A stretch of 7,549 nucleotides of DNA from Sphingobacteriales bacterium (GTDB lineage Bacteria; Bacteroidota; Bacteroidia; Chitinophagales; Chitinophagaceae): positions 1 to 7,549 of the forward strand of contig CANJEF010000053.1 of NCBI GenBank assembly GCA_947472965.1, read 5' to 3'. The notes under the pieces were generated by a model. It searched no databases. It was not told the origin of the DNA and was given only the letters and a program-made list of their open reading frames with translations. How positions within the stretch are numbered: position 1 is the stretch's first letter; each line of letters opens with the position of its first letter. Position numbers and translations under genes: made by a program. Shown one piece after another: positions 1 through 5,533 of the stretch.

Positions 1-1126
1 CTGACTGTGTTACCACCTCTTTTTTATCCCCCAATTCAATAACACGTTGAGTAACCCGCTTGAGGTCTGCATCAGACAATTCGATTCCTAGCTGGGCGAG
101 GTTGTTTTCAATATTCGACTTTCCGCTGGTTTTACCCAACGCGTATTGTCGCTTTCGCCCAAATCGCTCAGGCAATAAATCATTAAAGTATAAGTTGTTC
201 TTTTTATCACCATCTGCATGAATTCCGGCAGTCTGTGTAAATACATTTTCTCCAACAACGGGCTTATTATCCGGTATACGAAAACCTGAGAATGTTTCTA
301 CGAGCCGGCTCACTTGAAACAATGATTTCTCTGCAACGCCTGTTTTTACGCTGGGCATGAAATCATGCAACACAGCCACAGCACTTGCCAGTGGTGCGTT
401 TCCAGCTCTTTCACCCATCCCGTTTATAGTTAAGTGAATTCCATGAATACCAGCCTTAACAGCTTCCAATACATTGGCTGTACCTAGGTCATAATCATTG
501 TGGCCATGGAAGTCAAAATGATTTTTCGGATATTTTTTAATGGTCTGGGAAATAAAATCAAAAACCTCTGAAGGTTGAAGAACACCCAGTGTATCAGGTA
601 ACATAATTCTTTTAACGGCCTGTTTCGTCAGAAAATCAAGGTACTTGAAAACATAATCAGGTGAATTACGCATCCCATTGCTCCAATCTTCAAGATAAAC
701 ATTGCATTCAATCCCTTTTGTTTTTGCAATTGAAATCACGTTTGCAATTTCAGTAAAATGTTGTTCCGGAGTTTTTTTCAATTGGTGTGTAAGGTGATTC
801 AAAGAGCCTTTTGTTAGCAAATTCATCACCTTGGCACCTGCTTTTACCATCCATTGAATGGAAACTTCACCATCTACAAAAGTCAATACCTCCACTTTTT
901 TTAAAAGCCCTTTCGACTTCGCCCACTTGGTTATTTTTTTTACAGCTTCAAACTCACCATCTGAAACTCTTGCAGATGCAATTTCGATTCGATCAACCTT
1001 TACTTCTGTTAGAAGCAGTTGGGCAATACTTAATTTTTCAGATGAAGAAAACGATACACCACTTGTTTGTTCACCATCACGTAAGGTGGTATCCATAATT
1101 TCAATATAACGTGAGGCTTTCGGCAT
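1..1126 (-). CDS. cimA: (R)-citramalate synthase / isopropylmalate synthase family protein, C-terminus beyond the window
   Basis: 375 codons are visible; the rest lies past the left edge. The protein is a DRE-TIM metallolyase: DTTLRDGEQ at residues 12-20 (catalytic R16, metal ligand D17), metal-binding HGHND at 207-211, NGMGERAGN at 235-243 and TAGIHADGD at 299-307. YLEDWSNGMRNSPDY (144-158) and ERFGRKRQYALGK resemble Leptospira interrogans CimA as I remember it, with co-linear numbering through residue 179. The residues recalled as shaping the pyruvate pocket there (L81, L104, Y144, T179) are all present. Expected reaction: pyruvate + acetyl-CoA to (R)-citramalate, entering isoleucine synthesis in the cytoplasm. 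The roughly 130-residue C-terminal regulatory domain, where isoleucine feedback acts in the family, is not visible. ATG at 1126 is the only sensible start: an in-frame TAG lies shortly upstream with no start codon between. It follows leuD after 41 bp, so is probably co-transcribed. Alternative: a 2-isopropylmalate synthase paralogue. Confidence 0.88.
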   Translation of the reverse strand, partial: MPKASRYIEIMDTTLRDGEQTSGVSFSSSEKLSIAQLLLTEVKVDRIEIASARVSDGEFEAVKKITKWAKSKGLLKKVEVLTFVDGEVSIQWMVKAGAKVMNLLTKGSLNHLTHQLKKTPEQHFTEIANVISIAKTKGIECNVYLEDWSNGMRNSPDYVFKYLDFLTKQAVKRIMLPDTLGVLQPSEVFDFISQTIKKYPKNHFDFHGHNDYDLGTANVLEAVKAGIHGIHLTINGMGERAGNAPLASAVAVLHDFMPSVKTGVAEKSLFQVSRLVETFSGFRIPDNKPVVGENVFTQTAGIHADGDKKNNLYFNDLLPERFGRKRQYALGKTSGKSNIENNLAQLGIELSDADLKRVTQRVIELGDKKEVVTQS

Positions 1127-1167
1127 CTGTTGGATTTTATTGCGGTACTAATTGTTTGTCAAAATAA

Positions 1168-1764
1168 TCAATAAACTGTTTTATCTGCAAACTGCTTGAT
1201 TTCACTACTGATATTGTAAAGGAAATCTATATCATCAAACCCATTGAGGAGGTTATGCTTTTTATAGCCATTGATGTCAAACGATTCTTTTTGATTGGTA
1301 GATACAATTGTAACAGTTTGGGCAGGAAGATCAACTTCAATTTGACTTTGAGGATCGTTTTCAATGGCAGTAAAAATCTGATGAAGAAACCCTTCTGAAA
1401 CAGTAACAGGGAGTATTCCTACATTCATTGAATTGTTCTTAAAAATATCTGCAAAAAAACTGGAGATAACACACCTGAACCCATAATCATAAATGGCCCA
1501 AGCAGCGTGCTCACGGCTACTTCCGCTTCCAAAATTCTTTCCACCAACCAAAATTCGACCGTCATACAAAGGGTTATTAAGTATAAAATCTTGCTTTGGA
1601 CTATTGTCAGCATTATAACGCCAATCCCTAAATAGATTATCCCCAAATCCTTCACGCTTGGTGGCTTTTAAAAACCTTGCAGGGATAATTTGGTCTGTGT
1701 CTACATTTTCAATTGAAAGAGGAACTGCACTGCTACGTAAAACGGTAAATTGATCGTAAGCCAT
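1168..1764 (-). CDS. leuD: 3-isopropylmalate dehydratase small subunit
   Basis: Small (swivelling-domain) subunit of isopropylmalate isomerase, which interconverts 2- and 3-isopropylmalate with LeuC and, in organisms using the citramalate route, also isomerises citramalate to erythro-3-methylmalate. At 198 residues it has normal bacterial LeuD length. Visible family motifs are NVDTDQIIPARFLK (20-33), GGKNFGSGSSREHAAWAI (74-91) and KNNSMNVGILPV (109-120). The start ATG lies 9 bp after the leuC stop and has an A/T-rich upstream stretch with no clear Shine-Dalgarno sequence, as is common in Bacteroidota. It sits between leuC and the citramalate-synthase-like gene on the same strand, so one transcript is likely. 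No truncation or missing motif is seen. Confidence 0.97.
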   Translation of the reverse strand: MAYDQFTVLRSSAVPLSIENVDTDQIIPARFLKATKREGFGDNLFRDWRYNADNSPKQDFILNNPLYDGRILVGGKNFGSGSSREHAAWAIYDYGFRCVISSFFADIFKNNSMNVGILPVTVSEGFLHQIFTAIENDPQSQIEVDLPAQTVTIVSTNQKESFDINGYKKHNLLNGFDDIDFLYNISSEIKQFADKTVY

Positions 1765-1773
1765 AATAAATTG

Positions 1774-3180
1774 TTATGCTAATAAGGTTCTTGGATCGGT
1801 GATTACACCTGTAACGGCGGCGGCGGCGGCTACCAAGGGGCTAGCCAACATGGTTCTTGCACCGGGTCCCTGGCGTCCTTCAAAGTTTCTGTTGCTCGTG
1901 CTCACTGCATACTGTCCAACAGGAATTTTATCATCATTCATGGCGAGGCATGCTGAACAACCTGGTTGACGCAATTCAAATCCGGCTTCCAACAAGATGT
2001 CCAAAATACCTTCTTCCTTAATTTGTCTTTCAACAATATGTGAACCGGGCACTACCCAGGCAGTTACATTATCTGCTTTTTTTCTTCCTTTAACAATCGA
2101 TGCAAAAGCCCTGAAATCCTCTATGCGTCCATTGGTACAACTTCCGATGAATACATAGTCGACTTGTTTGCCAAGCATCGGCTCATCCTCATGAAAGCCC
2201 ATGTATTGCAGCGACTTGTCAAAGCTTGCTTGTCCTGACTCAATTGACTTTGCCGTTGGAATGCGTTGTGATATTCCCATACCCATCCCTGGATTGGTTC
2301 CATAGGTAATCATGGGTTCAATGTCACTTCCCTCAAAATGATATTCCTTGTCAAACAACGACCCATCATCGGTTTTAAGGGTTTTCCAGTATAATAAAGA
2401 GGTTTCCCAAGCATCGCCGGCTGGAGCCATCTCCCGACCTTTTATGTAAGCAAATGTTGTTTCATCAGGTGCAATCATGCCGCCCCTCGCTCCCATCTCA
2501 ATACTCATGTTACAAATGGTCATTCTTCCCTCCATAGTCATCTTTTCAAAAACAGACCCTGCAAATTCTACGAAATACCCTGTAGCACCGGCAGCAGTGA
2601 GTTTTGCAATGATATATAGAACAACATCTTTGGGTGTTACCCCTTTTTGCAATTCACCATTTACATTGATGCGCATTTTCATCGCCTTGGGTTGCATAAT
2701 ACATTGGGAAGCAAGCACCATCTCTACTTCCGAAGTGCCAATACCAAATGCAATACATCCAAAAGCGCCATGGGTTGAGGTATGTGAATCCCCACAAACG
2801 ATTGTCATGCCCGGTAACGTAATTCCATTTTCAGGACCCACTACATGAACAATGCCATTTTTGGGATTACCCAATCCCCAATGGGATATGCCATGAATGG
2901 AAGTGTTTTCCTCTAGGGCTTTGAGCTGGTTGGCAGAAAGTGCATCCTCAACCGGCAAATGTTGGTTGATGGTTGGTGTATTGTGATCTGCAGTTGCAAA
3001 TGTCTTTTCAGGAAACATCACCCCCACACCCCTGTTTTTTAATCCAAGGAATGCAACAGGACTGGTAACCTCATGGATAAAATGACGATCGATGAACAAT
3101 ACATCCGGCCCATCTTTCACTTTTTTTACCACATGGGCATCCCATACTTTATCAAACAATGTTTGCGGATTGGTACTCAT
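1774..3180 (-). CDS. leuC: 3-isopropylmalate dehydratase large subunit
   Basis: Large, iron-sulfur-binding subunit of isopropylmalate isomerase in the aconitase superfamily. At 468 residues it has full family length. The three [4Fe-4S] ligands are visible: C348 in IGSCTNGR, and C408 and C411 in [10 protein letters not shown]. Other aconitase-type signatures are [12 protein letters not shown] (130-141), DEPMLGKQ and [20 protein letters not shown] (429-448). The A/V-rich segment near the C-terminus (450-456) is normal for LeuC. It is the first gene of the leuC-leuD-synthase operon; its 235-bp upstream region carries a long inverted repeat (separate entry) that may have a regulatory role. The ATG at 3180 gives the expected N-terminus ([12 protein letters not shown]). 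Together with the CimA-like enzyme it probably handles citramalate as well as isopropylmalate, which is inferred from context. Confidence 0.98.
   Translation of the reverse strand: MSTNPQTLFDKVWDAHVVKKVKDGPDVLFIDRHFIHEVTSPVAFLGLKNRGVGVMFPEKTFATADHNTPTINQHLPVEDALSANQLKALEENTSIHGISHWGLGNPKNGIVHVVGPENGITLPGMTIVCGDSHTSTHGAFGCIAFGIGTSEVEMVLASQCIMQPKAMKMRINVNGELQKGVTPKDVVLYIIAKLTAAGATGYFVEFAGSVFEKMTMEGRMTICNMSIEMGARGGMIAPDETTFAYIKGREMAPAGDAWETSLLYWKTLKTDDGSLFDKEYHFEGSDIEPMITYGTNPGMGMGISQRIPTAKSIESGQASFDKSLQYMGFHEDEPMLGKQVDYVFIGSCTNGRIEDFRAFASIVKGRKKADNVTAWVVPGSHIVERQIKEEGILDILLEAGFELRQPGCSACLAMNDDKIPVGQYAVSTSNRNFEGRQGPGARTMLASPLVAAAAAVTGVITDPRTLLA
1815..1830 (+). repeat. short CGG trinucleotide run inside leuC
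   Basis: Five consecutive CGG units plus one C. On the coding strand this is a run of identical GCC alanine codons for LeuC residues 451-455. The alanine stretch is ordinary for LeuC; the use of one GC-rich codon five times in an AT-rich gene is the only oddity. It could be a slippage-prone site, but the reading frame is intact. Confidence 0.85.
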
Positions 3181-3277
3181 CTTTCAAGTTATTATGACGA
3201 TTCGTTGATAGTCTATTAAAAACAGACTGCAAATTTCAGATAAAATATGCTAAAATCCCCACAATTATGAAATTATA

Positions 3278-3367
3278 TTAATTAGTCATTGCCTTGAAGG
3301 TCAAACTACCAAGTTGATACCAATGACTAGTTACCCCTATGGAAATGGACTGCAAAGGACATGCCAT
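3278..3367 (-). CDS. possible 29-codon leader ORF upstream of leuC
   Basis: An ATG-to-TAA mini-ORF in the leuC leader, starting MACPLQSISIGV and ending LTFKAMTN. It ends 97 bp before the leuC start, and its last 18 or so codons lie within the inverted repeat at 3279-3333. Leader peptides that stall ribosomes control many branched-chain amino acid operons, which is why it is listed. However, branched-chain residues are only six of 29 and are not clustered, and no ribosome-binding site is evident. It may be chance. I do not recognise the peptide. Confidence 0.2.
   Translation of the reverse strand: MACPLQSISIGVTSHWYQLGSLTFKAMTN
3279..3333. promoter_or_regulatory. long inverted repeat in the leuC leader
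   Basis: Arms 3279-3291 and 3321-3333 pair at 12 of 13 positions, with an uninterrupted 9-bp core (TAGTCATTG at 3283-3291 against CAATGACTA at 3321-3329). The 29-bp spacer contains two smaller self-complementary pieces, CCTTGAAGG (3292-3300) and a CAA(A)CT/AGTTG pair around 3302-3315, so the RNA could fold as a branched structure. It lies about 100 bp upstream of leuC and downstream of the glycogen-binding gene, in the same orientation as both. No U-tract follows on the minus strand, so a standard intrinsic terminator is unlikely. An attenuator, a protein-binding site or a repeat-family element are possible. Confidence 0.5.
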
Positions 3368-3379
3368 TGCAAAAGCTCG

Positions 3380-3389
3380 CTTAGCTAAG
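3380..3389. repeat. 10-bp perfect palindrome
   Basis: CTTAGCTAAG, 26 bp past the stop of the glycogen-binding gene and 190 bp before leuC. It is too short, and lacks a loop or T-tract, to be called a terminator. It could be an operator half or chance. The rest of 3181-3415 apart from this, the inverted repeat and the mini-ORF shows nothing I can name; I found no convincing Bacteroidota-type promoter there. Confidence 0.3.
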
Positions 3390-3415
3390 GACTATAAATA
3401 AGATAAGGTTAAATC

Positions 3416-3706
3416 CTAGATTGAAACGATGCTGTTGATGCCACCAAATACATTTGGCACTTCGCTATCAGCCTCAGGCTCAGTTAACCAAGAACTGTTG
3501 TTAACCAAATATTTGAATTCATGCCTGGAATCCTTTGGAAGATTAACATCTGCGGTGAAAGAACCATCTTTCTTTTTACTCATAATAACAGAGTGTTCCC
3601 AATCACTGTTCAATCCACGAATTTCAACCACTTCAGCATCCAGTGGGGCCAATATGAACTTTACTTTGCAGTAGTCTTTTGTCTTGTAGTAGGTCTTTTG
3701 TAACAT
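3416..3706 (-). CDS. stand-alone glycogen-binding domain protein (CBM48 / isoamylase early-set fold)
   Basis: 96 residues consisting of one early-set beta-sandwich domain of the type found in AMPK-beta subunits and at the N-terminus of branching and debranching enzymes. Visible landmarks are VVEIRGLNSDW (26-36), the central DGSFTADVNLPK (47-58), EFKYLVNN (63-70), SSWLTEPEAD (71-80) and the terminal PNVFGGINSIVSI (84-96). Aligned by eye to AMPK-beta, the residues that contact glucan there have counterparts here: W36, K65, W73 and N91. No catalytic domain and no signal peptide are present, so it is probably a cytoplasmic glucan-binding or scaffolding protein. Similar small proteins are annotated in Bacteroidota as isoamylase early-set domain proteins. 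The ATG at 3706 is the first usable start and has a TTGTAC dyad 10 bp upstream. The partner enzyme is not in this window. Confidence 0.88.
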   Translation of the reverse strand: MLQKTYYKTKDYCKVKFILAPLDAEVVEIRGLNSDWEHSVIMSKKKDGSFTADVNLPKDSRHEFKYLVNNSSWLTEPEADSEVPNVFGGINSIVSI

Positions 3707-3893
3707 AATCTCAATTTGTACTTGTACAATTTATCTAAAAAACAAAAAAAGGTAACCCAATTCAAATATGATTTTAATCAGTCAAATTTGATAAAGAATG
3801 AATTTATCTTCGTTTTTACACTTTGTCTTTTTTTTAACGAAAAGAAATTAAACTTTCAGGAGATTGAGTGTCTATTACTTAAAATACTTTAAA
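3707..3893. other. divergent intergenic region between the glycogen-binding and Rieske genes
   Basis: This AT-rich 187-bp stretch must hold promoters in both directions. It contains a TTGTAC-TT-GTACAA dyad (own entry), a perfect 10-bp palindrome TCAAATTTGA at 3782-3791, and an overlapping GATAAA / TTTATC inverted pair (3790-3795 and 3803-3808). A TA-N3-TTTG element at 3817-3825 resembles the Bacteroidota -7 box (TAnnTTTG) but has one extra spacer base and no well-placed -33 TTG. AGGAG at 3858-3862 sits too far from the chosen Rieske ATG to act as its ribosome-binding site. Confidence 0.5.
3716..3729. promoter_or_regulatory. TTGTAC-TT-GTACAA dyad, candidate operator
   Basis: A perfect 6+6 bp inverted repeat with a 2-bp centre, starting 10 bp upstream of the start codon of the minus-strand glycogen-binding gene. 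Beyond one mismatch, the flanking AA and TT extend the symmetry. Placement across the leader/start region suits a repressor site or a translation-affecting hairpin. No regulator can be named from the sequence. Confidence 0.4.
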
Positions 3894-4325
3894 ATGGATC
3901 GGAAGGAATTTCTTACACAATTGGGACTGGGTAGCACAGCCATTTTTGCTGCCACATGCATGCAAGCTTGTTCAAAATCTGACACAAGTTCCCCAAACCA
4001 GCCAACACCAAGCGGGGCTGTAGATTTCACCCTTGATTTAACTGAGGCAGCCAACGCCACGCTTAAAACACCAGGAGGTTATGTGATTTACAAAGGAGTC
4101 ATTGTTGCTTTGGCAACCAATGGAAATTACCTCGCGGTTTCAGCAGCTTGTCCGCATGAAGGCGTTAATGTTGAATTCCAGGCAGGACAAAACCAATTCT
4201 ATTGCTCACGACATGCATCTTACTTTACATCAACCGGTTCATTCATTAAAGGACCAGCCAATGGAAAAGGACTTACCCAATACAAAACATCACTTACAGG
4301 AAATTCTTTAAGGGTATATGCTTAA
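3894..4325 (+). CDS. exported Rieske [2Fe-2S] protein, probable lipoprotein
   Basis: 143 residues. The Rieske cluster motifs are clear: C86-P-H88, fifteen residues, then C104-S-R-H107, followed by a GPANG segment (120-124) like the family's proline loop. The two extra cysteines that form a disulfide in bc1/b6f Rieske proteins (CTHLGC, CPCHGS) are absent, replaced by V91 and R106, so a lower potential than respiratory-complex Rieske proteins is expected. The N-terminus MDRKEFLTQLGLGSTAIFAA followed by TCMQAC is an export signal; C26 is a likely lipidation site, though the lipobox is imperfect, and a Tat-like RK replaces RR. The ATG at 3894 is preferred to an in-frame TTG at 3864 because MDRKEFL is the natural signal start and the TTG has AGGAG only one base away. 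The next gene begins 17 bp downstream, suggesting it transfers electrons to or from that membrane protein (inference). Confidence 0.92.
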   Translation: MDRKEFLTQLGLGSTAIFAATCMQACSKSDTSSPNQPTPSGAVDFTLDLTEAANATLKTPGGYVIYKGVIVALATNGNYLAVSAACPHEGVNVEFQAGQNQFYCSRHASYFTSTGSFIKGPANGKGLTQYKTSLTGNSLRVYA

Positions 4326-4342
4326 TAAAACCAACTAACATC

Positions 4343-4960
4343 ATGAGATTTTTTTTCTTTTTGCTCTTCTCAATTTGCACATTCCAATTGACTGCACAGG
4401 ACGACCTCCTAAAGGACCTGATGCAAACCCAAGACACCACAACTTCGCTGCTTCCAAAAAAAATGTTGTTTACACAGCGCATCTTTTGGGGAGAACATGG
4501 ATTGCTTAGGGGAGTATCTCCACTCACTGTATCAAACCGTGAAAAAGAACTTAAACTTAGACGCGGGATGCTCGTCACACACCAAGTACTTGGCTTTGCA
4601 ACACTCGGTGGAATGATTGGACAGGGTATTGTTGGAAGCAGATTATACAATGCAAAAGGAGATAGATACAGCAACCTTAAAGACATTCATGAAGGTTTGG
4701 GCGTTGCTGTGAACTTCACCTATTCTACCACAGCAATCATGTCGCTCTTCACCCCACCACCCCTCATTAATCGCGATAAAAAAGCATCCTCTATCAGAAT
4801 CCACAAATGGCTTGCCGTGTTGCACATGTCCGGCATGATTGCTACTAATATATTGGCTGGGATGATAGAGGATCACCCTAATCTTAAACCTTACCACAGG
4901 GCAGCAGCTTACACCACTTTTGCAAGTTACGGCGCAGCAGTTATAGCCATAAAATTTTAA
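4343..4960 (+). CDS. four-helix membrane protein with one histidine opening each helix; possible b-type cytochrome
   Basis: 205 residues. A signal peptide (cleavage near TAQ/D, 19-20) is followed by a polar segment to about 75, then four hydrophobic helices at roughly 76-97, 116-137, 154-174 and 185-203. Each helix begins with the same pattern, His-x-x-hydrophobic-Gly/Ala: THQVLG (H80), IHEGLG (H116), IHKWLA (H154) and YHRAAA (H185); H161 is an additional histidine inside helix 3. Regularly placed histidines in a helix bundle resemble cytochrome b561 and related haem-b membrane proteins, so haem binding is a reasonable inference, but I cannot assign a named family. It lies between a Rieske gene (17 bp upstream) and yceI (3 bp downstream); in E. 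coli yceI is paired with yceJ, a cytochrome b561 homologue. The mature N-terminus should be periplasmic. It could instead be a structural membrane protein. Confidence 0.88.
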   Translation: MRFFFFLLFSICTFQLTAQDDLLKDLMQTQDTTTSLLPKKMLFTQRIFWGEHGLLRGVSPLTVSNREKELKLRRGMLVTHQVLGFATLGGMIGQGIVGSRLYNAKGDRYSNLKDIHEGLGVAVNFTYSTTAIMSLFTPPPLINRDKKASSIRIHKWLAVLHMSGMIATNILAGMIEDHPNLKPYHRAAAYTTFASYGAAVIAIKF

Positions 4961-4963
4961 TAT

Positions 4964-5488
4964 ATGCGTTTACTCTTATTACTCTTGCTTGTGCCATCAA
5001 TCATGTTTGCACAAACCAAAAAGCCTTTCGATAAAAAAAATTCTTTCGTGAGTTACGAAATGAACCACCTACTCCATACCTGGGTTGGCATTTCCAAAGA
5101 CCTGAATGGCGTAGTTCAACTCGGCGCTGATGGCAAAATCGAAAAAGTTGCACTGGTGTCAAAAGTTTCTGCATTCGATTCCGAAAACTCAAACAGGGAT
5201 GCACACATGATGGAAGTAACAGAAGCACTTAAATACCCAAACATCAGCTTTTACAGCACTTCAGTAGTTGAAGCCAAGCCAGGTGAATTGGATGTAAAAG
5301 GCATTCTGCAGTTTCATGGCGTAAACAAGGAAACAACTTTCAAAGCAAGTGCAGTTTCAAAAGGTGGAGCATCTATTGTGAGTGGTAACTTCATTTTTCT
5401 ACTGGAAGACTACAAGATTGAACGCCCTTCATTCATGCTGAATAAGGTTGATAACGAAGTGAAAGTTAAATTTGAAGTGCATTATTGA
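4964..5488 (+). CDS. yceI: YceI-family periplasmic protein
   Basis: 174 residues, close to usual YceI length. The signal peptide MRLLLLLLLVPSIMFAQ is probably cleaved after Q17, placing the protein in the periplasm. YceI proteins are lipocalin-like beta-barrels, and some bind isoprenoid chains such as polyprenyl quinone-like molecules. Family landmarks include FVSYEMNHLLHTWVG (28-42), FDSENSNRDAHMMEV (71-85), LKYPNISF (89-96), VKGILQFHGVNKE (111-123) and the closing IERPSFMLNKVDNEVKV (152-168). The ATG begins three bases after the stop of the membrane gene, so the two are probably translationally coupled. Together with the Rieske protein and the putative cytochrome, a role in handling a quinone-like or other isoprenoid molecule at the membrane is plausible, but that is inference. 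The symbol is by family, not proven orthology. Confidence 0.93.
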   Translation: MRLLLLLLLVPSIMFAQTKKPFDKKNSFVSYEMNHLLHTWVGISKDLNGVVQLGADGKIEKVALVSKVSAFDSENSNRDAHMMEVTEALKYPNISFYSTSVVEAKPGELDVKGILQFHGVNKETTFKASAVSKGGASIVSGNFIFLLEDYKIERPSFMLNKVDNEVKVKFEVHY

Positions 5489-5516
5489 TTTCTTTCCTGC
5501 ACAAGAATTATATTTA
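5485..5516 (+). promoter_or_regulatory. candidate Bacteroidota-type promoter before the aminotransferase gene
   Basis: TTG at 5485-5487, 21 bp, then TATATTTA at 5509-5516, which fits the TTG / TAnnTTTG consensus except for the last base. It would start transcription a short distance before the ATG at 5534. It overlaps the yceI stop codon. Such matches are common by chance in AT-rich DNA. Confidence 0.3.
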
Positions 5517-5533
5517 TACGACAAAACTGCCGT

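Noticed and set aside
811..1109. Two overlapping plus-strand open frames of 83-95 codons
   Set aside because: They are antisense to the well-supported citramalate-synthase-like gene and have low-complexity translations with no recognisable domain.
2477..2848. Plus-strand 123-codon open frame inside leuC
   Set aside because: Antisense shadow of leuC, whose cluster cysteines and motifs prove the coding strand.
3372..3395. Terminator for the glycogen-binding gene around the CTTAGCTAAG palindrome
   Set aside because: The stem has no proper loop, the neighbouring AAGC-GA-GCTT pairing is very short, and only a four-T run follows.
3181..3415. T-box or other known riboswitch in the leuC leader
   Set aside because: No T-box core sequence and no antiterminator/terminator pair were seen; the inverted repeat alone does not match a class I know.
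3787..3825. Possible promoter for the Rieske gene (TTTG plus TACACTTTG)
   Set aside because: The -7-like box has three rather than two spacer bases and the TTTG is 26 bp away, both off the Bacteroidota consensus.
3864..3893. TTG start giving ten extra residues to the Rieske protein
   Set aside because: The AGGAG is only one base from the TTG, and the extra residues (SVYYLKYFK) would precede an already complete export signal beginning MDRKEFL.
4294..4686. Minus-strand 130-codon open frame
   Set aside because: Antisense to the membrane protein gene; its Ser/Cys/Pro-rich translation shows no family features, while the plus strand has a signal peptide and four helices.
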